Assembly (NCBI GenBank): GCA_015711895.1
Contig: JACVJH010000397.1
Location: forward strand, 1 to 5,957
Direction of reading: 5' to 3'
DNA: 5,957 nt
Source: Candidatus Solincola tengchongensis
GTDB lineage: Bacteria > Actinomycetota > Geothermincolia > Geothermincolales > RBG-13-55-18
Shown: piece after piece, positions 1 through 5,507 of the stretch
Numbering within the stretch: the first letter of the stretch is position 1
Layout: every line of letters starts with the position of its first letter
The notes under the pieces: generated by a model
Told to the model about the DNA's origin: nothing
What the model saw: only the letters and a program-made list of their open reading frames with translations
Database searches by the model: none
Program-made: the position numbers and the translations under genes

Positions 1-508
1 CCCGGGCTCCCCCCCCCCTCAACTCGTGATCCGGCCGCAGGAAGGAAAAGAGCAGGCACACGGCCGCGGCCTCCACCCCCATGGCGCGCATTCTCCGGGC
101 CAGCTCGACCGCCCTCTTGTCCTCGAGGGGGAGGATTATCTCTCCCCTCGGACCTACCCTCTCCGGGACCTCGAAACACAGGTCCGGAGGCACCAACGGC
201 GCGACCTTCTCCACTCCCAGGTCGTAGAGCCGGGGCCGGACCTGCCTCCCGATAGTCAAAAGGTCGGCGAAACCCCGTGTGGTCACGAAGGCGGTTCGCG
301 CTCCCTTCCTCTCTAAAAGGGCGTTGATGGCCACCGTGCTCCCGTGGATTATCCTGGAAGCTCCTTCCATCTCTCCCTCGCGCAGCCCCGTGAAGAAGGC
401 CTCCTCCGGACGGGAAGGGGTAGAGGGCAGCTTGTAGATGCGCAGGGATCCCCCATCCACGCATACCAGGTCGGTGAAGGTGCCGCCTATGTCCACTCCC
501 ACGAGCAC
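1..508 (-). CDS. hyuA: Hydantoinase/oxoprolinase family protein (HyuA-like), N-terminal part, cut by left edge
   Basis: This is the N-terminal 169 codons of a HyuA-type subunit. Members of the family carry out ATP-dependent opening of hydantoin or 5-oxoproline rings, or act in related carboxylases, usually with a HyuB partner, in the cytoplasm. Seen: the phosphate-binding start VGVDIGGTFTDL (residues 3-14), HGSTVAINALLERKGA (55-70), GFADLLTIGRQVRPRLYDL (79-97) and LLFSFLRPDHE (152-162), all in the order expected for the hydantoinase A N-terminal domain. I chose the GTG at 506-508 because GGGAGGG lies 7 nt upstream (516-522). An in-frame TTG at 524-526 is an alternative, but its AGGAGG (529-534) is only 2 nt away. 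Full family members are about 500-700 residues, so most of the gene is outside the window. After HE the reading gives Arg-Gly-Gly-Gly-Ala-Arg across ten G, where the family usually has something like xRVGE, so a one-base error in the homopolymer is possible. Whether the substrate is hydantoin, oxoproline or something else cannot be told from this part. Confidence 0.9.
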   Translation of the reverse strand, partial: MLVGVDIGGTFTDLVCVDGGSLRIYKLPSTPSRPEEAFFTGLREGEMEGASRIIHGSTVAINALLERKGARTAFVTTRGFADLLTIGRQVRPRLYDLGVEKVAPLVPPDLCFEVPERVGPRGEIILPLEDKRAVELARRMRAMGVEAAAVCLLFSFLRPDHELRGGGAR

Positions 509-597
509 GGTACGTCCCTCCCGCAATTCCTCCTAAGGGCGGGCATCATCCGCACGCCCTCCACCCGCCGAGCCGCCTCCCCTCCCGGGAGCGAGCG

Positions 598-612
598 GAT
601 ATATCTTTTATA
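598..612 (-). promoter_or_regulatory. AT-rich possible -10 region for the HyuA-like gene
   Basis: In an otherwise very GC-rich stretch, the minus strand reads TATAAAAGATATATC-like sequence, with TATAAA at 612-607 and TATATC at 603-598. Neither has a convincing -35 at 16-18 nt; a GTGACA at 622-617 is only 13 nt from TATATC. A 10-bp palindrome, CTCCCGGGAG (582-591), would sit around the transcription start and could be an operator. This is inference from base composition and position. Confidence 0.25.
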
Positions 613-830
613 GCCCTGTCACCTCTCCCCTCTTCCCCTCACGCCTCGACCTTGAGTCTCTACCTTCACGTCCTTAAGGCCTCACTAACAGATGATGAGA
701 AGAATCCAACCCATCCCGGGCCGGATTCCTCCGGTACTGCCTCTGTGGCCATCCGGCGTCCACGACAACCAGGGGGAGCGGGTCCCGGCTCGGCACGATA
801 ACCGCATCCGCTCTTCCAACAACCTGTACA

Positions 831-851
831 ACCTCCCTCAAACCGGGAGGT
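831..851 (+). other. Perfect 7-bp stem-loop with Shine-Dalgarno-like 3' arm
   Basis: ACCTCCC (831-837) pairs exactly with GGGAGGT (845-851) around the loop TCAAACC. No T-tract follows on either strand, so it is not a typical intrinsic terminator. On the plus strand the 3' arm is a Shine-Dalgarno-like GGGAGG 6 nt before GTG 857, so the stem could hide a ribosome site if the region is transcribed. Its role is unknown. Confidence 0.35.
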
Positions 852-936
852 ATTCCGTGAAACGCACACCTCTCCAGCCCGGAGGAGGAGAAAGAGAAAA
901 GCGGACTGTGACCCCCACTGCCTCGCTCCTCCTCCC

Positions 937-965
937 TTCAAGCCGGGACCCATTTCTGGGATAAT
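937..965 (+). promoter_or_regulatory. Candidate sigma-70-type promoter of the M61-like gene
   Basis: TTCAAG (937-942) and GATAAT (960-965) are separated by 17 nt. The -10 matches TATAAT at five of six positions; the -35 matches TTGACA at only three. The predicted transcription start, about 972, falls at or just before the possible start codons GTG 974 and ATG 983. That fits the absence of a Shine-Dalgarno sequence there and suggests a leaderless or nearly leaderless mRNA. Confidence 0.4.
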
Positions 966-982
966 GGTGCTCGGTGTTGCGC

Positions 983-2572
983 ATGAGAGGTATAAAAAAG
1001 GCGACCGTGGTCCTGGTGCTTGCCGCCCTCACCCCCTCCGGGTGGACGGCGGCCGCGGACACTCACACCCCGGCGGTCACCTACCGCCTGGACCTCCGGG
1101 GAGCGGGGTCCGGCACGGTTACGGTGAGCATGGAGTTGGTATCTTCTTCCAACCCTCTCTTCCTGCGCATGGAGGAGGAGTTCGGAGGTGGGCTGGCCGC
1201 CGACCTCCCCTCCCACCTGCGAAACCTGAGGGCCTTCTCGAAGGACGGAGAGGAATTACCCGTTTCCAGAGAGGGCGATGCCTGGTCCGTCGCAGGAGAG
1301 GGAACTCTGGCCATAGCCTACGAGGTGGACCTGACGGGCTACCGGGCGGGCACGCCCTACCTGGAGTCCCTGGCCGCGGACTCGCCGGCCTGGCCCTATT
1401 TCCCCTTCCTGGGCGAGGACCTGGCCTATCTTCCCGGATATGCCGTCTTCCTGCGCCCGGAGCCCATAGCCGGAGACGAGGCGAGCCTGCTGGTGGAGCT
1501 CCCGGAGGGGTGGCGGGCGGTGCTTCCCGGAGACAACGGCCGGGGGAGCCTGGAGGCCATGCTCCAAAACCCCCTGCTGGCCGGAAGGCTGGTGGTCGAG
1601 GAAAGAGGGTCCTTCGTCATGGCCCTCCCGGAATCCTCTTCGCCCCCACAGGGAACCAGGGAGGAGTTCTCCTCTCGCCTGGACGCGGTGCTCACCCGGG
1701 CCTCGGACCTCGGCGGCAGCGGAGGGGGGGCGGGGGCGAGACCACTGAACGTCTTCCTCCTCCTGCAGGGTGAAGGGGACAGGCTGGAGGACGCCTACTA
1801 CCCCTTGGAAAGCTACGCCGACACGGTGGTGGTCAGCGCGCCCGAGAACGTGAACCTGCTCTCCGAGGCCTGCCTGGAGGCGGTCACCCGGAGTGTGACG
1901 GCCTTGTATCTATCCCGTTACCTGCGAGTGGAGCCCGAATCCCTCTGGCTCCTGGAGGGAGCGGCCTGGTATCTCCAGGACCTGCTTCCCTACGAAGCGG
2001 GCATATGGGGCGGCTCACTCTTCTGGGACCGCTTCAGCATCAGGTACGAGGGCTACCGACGGGCCAGGGAAGCCTTCGCCCTCTCCATCTCCGAAGCGGG
2101 AGGGCCGGAGGTCAGGGCCGGGGAGGCCGCCGGCCTGCTGGCCTGCGGAGGAGCCGCCGCCTGCGCGGCCGTGGACGCCGGGCTACGGGCCCGGGGGAAT
2201 CTCGCCGGGGACCTGGTGGCCTTTCTCCGCGATTCGGAAAGCCTCTGCGAGGAAGGAAGGTCGCTCGACAACGAAACCCTCAGGCGGCTTCTGGAGATGA
2301 AGAGCGGGGTTTCCTGGTCCGCTTTCTTCGCCGACCACGTCCAGGGCCGCCTGGAGATACCCCCCTCGCTCTTCTCCTCCCTCAAGGTGGCGCCCGTCGA
2401 GCCCGCTCCAGCGCCGGAGGGGCCGCCATCCAAGCCGGCTTCACTTTCCGACTGGATCCTCCTCGCCGTGGCCGTGGCCGTGGTCCTGATCATCCCCTTC
2501 GTCCTGGAACCCTACACCATGCGGCCGCGCAAACCGGGCTTCCTGGAGAAGAAACTCCGCGACGAGGACTGA
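983..2572 (+). CDS. Exported, membrane-anchored M61 peptidase-like protein lacking the zinc motif
   Basis: 529 residues from ATG 983; GTG 974 is in frame and would add three. Residues 1-25 are a signal peptide (MRGIKK, hydrophobic TVVLVLAAL, then AAA before Asp26). Residues ~30-215 resemble the M61 N-terminal beta domain: a Y-x-L-D-L start, a 'NLRAFSKDGEELPV' segment ending in a W-S-V turn, an AIAYEVDL strand, and VELPEGWRAVLP. Residues ~255-460 resemble the M61 helical domain: LWLLEGAAWYLQDLL (321-335) matches the LWfsEGxTsYY region, AVDAGLRARGN (396-406) matches the 'alxLDlxiR' segment, and SGVSWSAFFADHVQG (441-455) matches 'sGxdlxxFFxxyvxG'. Ahead of the W-x-x-E-G segment, where HExxH should lie (292-310), the reading is LLSEACLEAVTRSVTALYL. 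No histidine occurs there, and the protein has only three (residues 28, 78, 452). A Pro-rich linker (469-486), one membrane helix (~490-508) and a basic tail follow, so most of the protein faces outside. It is probably catalytically dead; a structural or binding role is inferred. There is no Shine-Dalgarno sequence. The M61 assignment is from memory of the family pattern; a general gluzincin-like fold is the alternative. Confidence 0.8.
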   Translation: MRGIKKATVVLVLAALTPSGWTAAADTHTPAVTYRLDLRGAGSGTVTVSMELVSSSNPLFLRMEEEFGGGLAADLPSHLRNLRAFSKDGEELPVSREGDAWSVAGEGTLAIAYEVDLTGYRAGTPYLESLAADSPAWPYFPFLGEDLAYLPGYAVFLRPEPIAGDEASLLVELPEGWRAVLPGDNGRGSLEAMLQNPLLAGRLVVEERGSFVMALPESSSPPQGTREEFSSRLDAVLTRASDLGGSGGGAGARPLNVFLLLQGEGDRLEDAYYPLESYADTVVVSAPENVNLLSEACLEAVTRSVTALYLSRYLRVEPESLWLLEGAAWYLQDLLPYEAGIWGGSLFWDRFSIRYEGYRRAREAFALSISEAGGPEVRAGEAAGLLACGGAAACAAVDAGLRARGNLAGDLVAFLRDSESLCEEGRSLDNETLRRLLEMKSGVSWSAFFADHVQGRLEIPPSLFSSLKVAPVEPAPAPEGPPSKPASLSDWILLAVAVAVVLIIPFVLEPYTMRPRKPGFLEKKLRDED

Positions 2573-2671
2573 GTGGTCGTATCCCCGCCACGGGGCACGG
2601 GGTACGGCCGGGAAGGTCGTCATTTGTTCATCCGCAACACGGCTTTTTCCCGAAGAGGCCCCGCGAAGAAG

Positions 2672-2699
2672 GTGGGGCGCGTTGCGGGAGCCGCCCCAC
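2672..2699. terminator. Possible bidirectional hairpin terminator
   Basis: GTGGGGCG (2672-2679) pairs perfectly with CGCCCCAC (2692-2699) around a 12-nt loop, between two convergent genes. No plus-strand T-tract follows; on the minus strand the downstream sequence begins CTTCTTC, a weak pyrimidine tract. Position and stem strength suggest a transcription end, but Rho-dependent or other roles are possible. Confidence 0.3.
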
Positions 2700-2915
2700 G
2701 GTAGGAAACGGACCCTTCTACCTTACCCCCTTCGAGGTCACGACAATCCCAACCTCATCCACTTATGGACCCGAATTCGGCTGAGGGGCAACGAAACGCC
2801 GCGAAGCCGCCCTGACCGGATCCGGGGCCGGTACCCAAACCATGTACCGACCGCATCGGGCACGGATCCCCATCACGGGCCTCCGCGGGTTTCCCGGGTC
2901 AGGCCGCCGCCAACA

Positions 2916-2932
2916 GCTCTCCCCCAGAGAGC
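2916..2932 (-). terminator. Stem-loop just after the acyl-CoA synthetase stop codon
   Basis: A 6-bp perfect stem (plus-strand GCTCTC 2916-2921 and GAGAGC 2927-2932) with a 5-nt loop begins 19 nt after the stop codon of the acyl-CoA synthetase. On the minus strand the sequence after it is TGTTGGCGG, without a U-tract, so if it acts in termination or mRNA 3'-end protection it is not a textbook intrinsic terminator. Confidence 0.3.
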
Positions 2933-2951
2933 CGGGCTCGGGTCGCAGGGC

Positions 2952-4529
2952 CTAGGCGCCGAACTCCTCCTTGAGCTCCTCGTAGAGGGCGTGCTTGTGC
3001 ACCTTGCCCAGGGGAGTGAGGGGAAGCGAATCCCTGAAGACCACCTGGTCGGGCACCTTGAACTCCGCCAGGTGCTGCTTGCAGAACTCCCGCAGCTCCT
3101 CCTCGGTCACCTCCACCCCCGGCTGGGGCACCACGTAGGCTCTCCCCTTCTCCCCGAGCACGGGGTCGGGGTAACCCAAAACGGCGGCGAAGAGCACCTT
3201 GGGGTGCTTCATGAGGACGTCCTCCACCTCCGGAGGATAGACGTTCTCCCCGCCGCGGATGTACATCTCCTTCTTCCTGCCCAGGATGTGCAGGTGACCG
3301 TCCTCGTCGATGAATCCCATGTCCCCGGTGTAGAAGAACCCCTCCTCGTCGAACACCGCGGCGGTGGCCTCCGGCTGCTTGTAATAGCCCTTCATCACCG
3401 CGGCGCCGCGGATGGCGATCTCCCCGCTCTCCCCGCGCGGCACCTCCCTGCGCTCGGAATCCATGATGCGTATCTCGATGCCGGGATTGGGTATCCCGAT
3501 CGTCGTGGCAATCTTTTCCAGGGGGAAGTCCTGGCGGGTGAAGGTGACGGCTCCGCTGACCTCCGTGAGGCCGTACCCGATGTAGGGGATGACGCCCATC
3601 TTCTCCCTTATCTGCTCCACCAGCTCCGGCGGGACCGGCGCCCCGGAAATCACCGCCGTCTTCACGCTGGACAGGTCGTAGGAGTCGAAGTCCGGCTGCA
3701 TGAAGAGGAGTATGTACTGGGCGGGGACCTGCCCGACTATGGTTATCCTCTCCTTCTCAATGGTCTGCAGGACCTGCTGGGGGATGAAGGTGTCCAGCAT
3801 CACCAGGGTGGTGCCGTTGTAGAGCATGCTGACGATGGCCATCACCGCACCGCCCACGTGGTTGTTGGGGATGTCCATGAGCAGGCGCTCGTCGTCCGTG
3901 ATGTCCGAGGCGTCCACCTGCCCCCTTACGTATTCGATCAGGTTGCGGTGGGTGAGCATGGGAGCCTTGGGCGTGCCCGTGGTACCCGAGGTGAATAGCT
4001 GGAGGACCACATCCTCCTCCTCCACCTCCGCCTTGCGGGCCGCCAGCTCCTCGTCCAACTCGGGCCCCTCAACGAGGAAATCGGCATAGGATATGGCCCC
4101 CGGGACCCGGGCCACTTCCTCTCCGCTCCCTATGACCACCACATGGCGGAGCTCCGGGAGCCGGTCGCGCACGGCGTTGAGCTTGGCGATGAAGTCCGAG
4201 TCCATGAAGCCCGTCTCCATGATCACCACGCGGGAATCGGAATGCCCGAGGATGTACCTCACCTCGTCGGGGGCGAAGCGCCAGGATACGGGTACCGCGG
4301 CTGCCCCCACCTTGGCGCAAGCCAGGTAACCGAAGATGAACTCCGGATGGTTGGGGATATAAAGCCCCACCCTGTCCCCTCTTTTCACGCCCAGCTTGAG
4401 GAGGCCCTTGGCCACCTTGTCCACCTCGCGGTCGTACTCGGCGTAGGTTATGCGCCGGTCTCCGTAGACGATGGCCTCCCGGTCCGGCCTCTCCTCTGCC
4501 CACCTCTCCAGCGGCTCGAACAGCAGCAT
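2952..4529 (-). CDS. AMP-forming acyl-CoA synthetase (long/medium-chain fatty acid-CoA ligase family)
   Basis: 525 residues, complete, of the ANL adenylating-enzyme superfamily. The family activates a carboxylic acid with ATP to an acyl-adenylate, then transfers it to coenzyme A; it acts in the cytoplasm or at the membrane face. Seen in order: phosphate-binding loop FTSGTTGTPKAPMLTH (179-194), ISGAPVPPEL (294-303), YGLTEVSG (319-326), YTGDMGFIDEDGHLHILGR (400-418) with the ribose-binding Asp403, the hinge and A8 segment RKKEMYIRGGENVYPPEVE (418-436), and PLTPLGKVHKHAL (503-515) with the catalytic lysine Lys509. All key residues are present and the length is normal. After the P-loop lysine it reads Ala-Pro where Gly-Val or Gly-Ala is commoner, a mild variation. 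ATG 4529 is supported by GGGAGG (4536-4541) 6 nt upstream. It appears monocistronic, with its own promoter candidate at 4758-4786. Substrate (fatty, aromatic or other acid) cannot be settled from sequence alone; benzoate- or cyclohexane-carboxylate-type CoA ligases are alternatives. Confidence 0.95.
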   Translation of the reverse strand: MLLFEPLERWAEERPDREAIVYGDRRITYAEYDREVDKVAKGLLKLGVKRGDRVGLYIPNHPEFIFGYLACAKVGAAAVPVSWRFAPDEVRYILGHSDSRVVIMETGFMDSDFIAKLNAVRDRLPELRHVVVIGSGEEVARVPGAISYADFLVEGPELDEELAARKAEVEEEDVVLQLFTSGTTGTPKAPMLTHRNLIEYVRGQVDASDITDDERLLMDIPNNHVGGAVMAIVSMLYNGTTLVMLDTFIPQQVLQTIEKERITIVGQVPAQYILLFMQPDFDSYDLSSVKTAVISGAPVPPELVEQIREKMGVIPYIGYGLTEVSGAVTFTRQDFPLEKIATTIGIPNPGIEIRIMDSERREVPRGESGEIAIRGAAVMKGYYKQPEATAAVFDEEGFFYTGDMGFIDEDGHLHILGRKKEMYIRGGENVYPPEVEDVLMKHPKVLFAAVLGYPDPVLGEKGRAYVVPQPGVEVTEEELREFCKQHLAEFKVPDQVVFRDSLPLTPLGKVHKHALYEELKEEFGA

Positions 4530-4757
4530 GGCTCACCTCCCTGCCTACACCGTCCCCAGCTTTACTTGGCGGCGGGGTCTTGAACCCGAATCTCCCGTCC
4601 TCGCGGTCCCGGACAAGGACCCGGGGATGACACGAACGATCGCCCCGTAGCGCAAATCGCGATTCTCAATACGCCTATCCTCACCCTGCCGACTGCCCCT
4701 CAAGAGCTCCGCATGCCCGTCGGTTCGTGCAGCCCAAAGTGTTCAGCGATTGTTAAT

Positions 4758-4786
4758 ATTATAGTTCCGCGAGCCGGAATTGAAAC
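4758..4786 (-). promoter_or_regulatory. Promoter candidate of the acyl-CoA synthetase with an inverted repeat in its spacer
   Basis: Reading the minus strand, GTTTCA (4786-4781) lies 17 nt from a perfect TATAAT (4763-4758). The -35 matches TTGACA at only three positions. Most of the spacer is an inverted repeat, TTCCG-GCTCG-CGGAA (4779-4765), directly against the -10. A dyad between -35 and -10 is where MerR-type activators or steric repressors bind; which protein would do so here is unknown. The predicted start, near 4751, gives a leader of about 220 nt. Confidence 0.45.
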
Positions 4787-4788
4787 CC

Positions 4789-4819
4789 GGGGAGTTCGTC
4801 TCCCCACTGCTTTTTCTTT
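4789..4819 (+). terminator. Intrinsic terminator-like hairpin on the plus strand
   Basis: GGGGAG (4789-4794) pairs with CTCCCC (4800-4805) around TTCGT. Five nucleotides further begins a T-rich tract (TTTTTCTTT, 4811-4819). The 5-nt gap before the T-tract weakens the call. No plus-strand gene lies upstream until position 2572, so it would end antisense transcription into the acyl-CoA synthetase promoter region, or a very short unannotated RNA. Confidence 0.4.
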
Positions 4820-4998
4820 GGCTGCGCCCAGCCCACGGCTCAGGCTTTTCGACCTCATATAACCGGGAAGTAGGTGGCGTGGAACGGCAAGGCCTCCTTG
4901 GTCTTCCGCGGGCTCAAAGGCGGGTCGTTCGTAATCTCCGTAAGAAGCGGGCTTGCATTGGCCTCACAAGCTTACGTCGCTCACCAGACCCCAAAACC

Positions 4999-5035
4999 AC
5001 CCGCGAATGACTGTTCTACCCGCGAATGACTGTTC
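4999..5035. repeat. Tandem direct repeat, two copies of an 18-bp unit
   Basis: ACCCGCGAATGACTGTTC occurs at 4999-5016 and, identically, at 5018-5035, separated by a single T (period 19). No third copy is seen in the window. It lies about 120 nt upstream of the -35 of the SdrD_B-like gene's promoter. It could be a pair of regulator sites, since the period is near two helical turns, or a replication-slippage duplication. Confidence 0.85.
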
Positions 5036-5154
5036 CCGCGCACGACTCCATCCAGGCCTGCACCTTCCTGCACCGAGGACCGCCTTCCTTCCCTCACCGA
5101 GGGCCGGTTCGAACATATGGCCGGTGCCGGCAATCACGTGCGGACTCGACGCTA

Positions 5155-5183
5155 TTGACTGTATGGTTACCTCATGGTATCTT
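5155..5183 (+). promoter_or_regulatory. Sigma-70-type promoter of the SdrD_B-like gene
   Basis: TTGACT (5155-5160, five of six matches to TTGACA) and TATCTT (5178-5183, four of six matches to TATAAT) are separated by exactly 17 nt. Transcription would begin near 5190, giving a leader of about 318 nt before the start codon. A GCCGG-TG-CCGGC inverted repeat (5120-5131) and CACGTG (5135-5140) lie just upstream and could be regulator sites. This is the best promoter match in the window. Confidence 0.6.
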
Positions 5184-5240
5184 AAACATCGAAAGTGGCG
5201 TTTGTTCGTTTAAGGCGGCGGTAAGAAAAGGGGGATCAAT

Positions 5241-5263
5241 CCGGCGGGGGGAATTCCCGCCGG
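5241..5263 (+). other. Perfect 8-bp GC hairpin in the 5' leader
   Basis: CCGGCGGG (5241-5248) pairs exactly with CCCGCCGG (5256-5263) around the 7-nt loop GGGAATT, about 50 nt after the predicted transcription start. The bases that follow (GGTTAGATATAGG) contain no T-tract, so it is not an intrinsic terminator on this strand. It may be a 5' mRNA stabiliser or part of a larger folded leader; I recognise no riboswitch class. Confidence 0.5.
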
Positions 5264-5452
5264 GGTTAGATATAGGGCGAAAGGCCGACAAAAGGAGGAG
5301 GCAAACCGGGCGGACTTCAAGCGGGCGAAGAAGGGGAGCGAAGGGGTCCGACTTAATAACCGAAACTCACTCGGCACGGATATTTGGCGCTCACTCCCCA
5401 TGAAAATCCGCATTATCCGTCACTTCTTGCGCACCCTTGAGGTCCTGCCTGC

Positions 5453-5482
5453 GGCCGGTCAGCGTCGAGGGAGTTACCGGCC
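5453..5482 (+). other. 7-bp stem-loop immediately upstream of the SdrD_B-like gene's ribosome site
   Basis: GGCCGGT (5453-5459) pairs perfectly with ACCGGCC (5476-5482) around a 16-nt loop, ending 10 nt before the AGGAGGAGG at 5493-5501. No T-tract follows. The position suggests a translational control or mRNA-structure element, but the stem leaves the Shine-Dalgarno free as drawn. GGCCGGT also occurs twice further upstream (5102-5108 and 5119-5125). Confidence 0.4.
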
Positions 5483-5507
5483 CTGATAGTATAGGAGGAG
5501 GTTGCGG

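Larger units (their letters stand above)
509..982. other. Divergent intergenic region between the HyuA-like and M61-like genes
   Basis: No convincing gene lies here. Open frames on both strands have low-complexity, Arg/Gly/Pro/Ser-rich translations with no recognisable family. It holds the minus-strand AT-rich promoter candidate (598-612), the CTCCCGGGAG palindrome (582-591), CCTTAAGG near 673, a perfect stem-loop at 831-851 (ACCTCCC, 7-nt loop, GGGAGGT), and the plus-strand promoter candidate at 937-965. A short frame from GTG 857 to TAA 964 (35 codons) has GGGAGG 6 nt upstream, but that Shine-Dalgarno is the 3' arm of the stem-loop. Its protein is basic and Pro/Gly-rich and I do not call it as a gene. 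Confidence 0.6.
2573..2951. other. Convergent intergenic region with GC-rich hairpins
   Basis: The ends of the M61-like gene (plus) and the acyl-CoA synthetase (minus) face each other across 379 nt. I see no gene here. It contains several inverted repeats: CCCCG-CCA-CGGGG (2583-2595, just after the M61-like stop), an 8-bp stem at 2672-2699, a nested structure at 2878-2905 (GGCCT/AGGCC enclosing CGGG-TTT-CCCG), and a 6-bp stem at 2916-2932. The short palindromes CCGAATTCGG (2771-2780) and CCGGATCCGG (2816-2825) are also present. A lone T5 (2644-2648) follows only a 3-bp stem. Transcripts from both sides probably end here, but no element has both a strong stem and a T-tract. Confidence 0.55.
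4530..5507. other. Long non-coding region between divergent genes
   Basis: This stretch of 978 nt has no convincing gene. Short open frames on both strands give compositions unlike proteins (runs of Arg/Pro/Ser) and lack ribosome sites. From left to right it holds: the minus-strand leader of the acyl-CoA synthetase (4530-~4751), with a GGTCC/GGACC stem (4605-4621) and the 10-bp palindrome AATCGCGATT (4655-4664); that gene's promoter (4758-4786); a plus-strand terminator-like hairpin (4789-4819) followed by a second stem GGCTG/CAGCC (4820-4833); a featureless part at about 4834-4998; a tandem repeat (4999-5035); a GCCGG-TG-CCGGC inverted repeat (5120-5131) and CACGTG (5135-5140) just upstream of a plus-strand promoter (5155-5183); and a ~318-nt purine-rich leader for the SdrD_B-like gene. 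Confidence 0.6.

Noticed and set aside
964..1773. 269-codon plus-strand frame overlapping the M61-like gene
   Set aside because: It is the +2 shadow of the M61-like gene: Gly/Arg/Pro-rich with no motifs. The other frame has a signal peptide, domain pattern and membrane helix.
2682..3998. 438-codon open frame on the plus strand
   Set aside because: It lies mostly antisense to the acyl-CoA synthetase, whose motifs are unmistakable. Its translation is Leu/His/Val/Gly-rich without a domain pattern, as expected of a shadow frame in GC-rich coding DNA.
4568..4600. Minus-strand GGGTTCAAGACCC resembling a tRNA T-arm
   Set aside because: The T-stem has a mismatch in its usual register, and no matching acceptor 5' strand, D-arm or anticodon arm is found at the right distance.
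4780..5213. Short plus-strand frames of 76 and 86 codons in the intergenic region
   Set aside because: They have no Shine-Dalgarno sequence, overlap each other in different frames, run over the tandem repeat and the promoter, and show no protein-like pattern.
5277..5320. GGCAAACC segment resembling part of a c-di-GMP-I (GEMM) riboswitch
   Set aside because: The companion ACGCAAAGCC segment and the expected paired helices are missing, so the match to one short segment is probably chance.
5210..5413. 67-codon minus-strand frame inside the SdrD_B-like leader
   Set aside because: It has no ribosome site, and its Phe/Leu/Pro/Ser-rich composition reflects the complement of the purine-rich leader.
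5400..5486. 28-codon frame (ATG AAA ATC...) just upstream of the SdrD_B-like gene, stop 6 nt before its Shine-Dalgarno
   Set aside because: It has no ribosome binding site of its own and a stem-loop spans its end. Only position suggests translational coupling, which is not enough to call a leader peptide.
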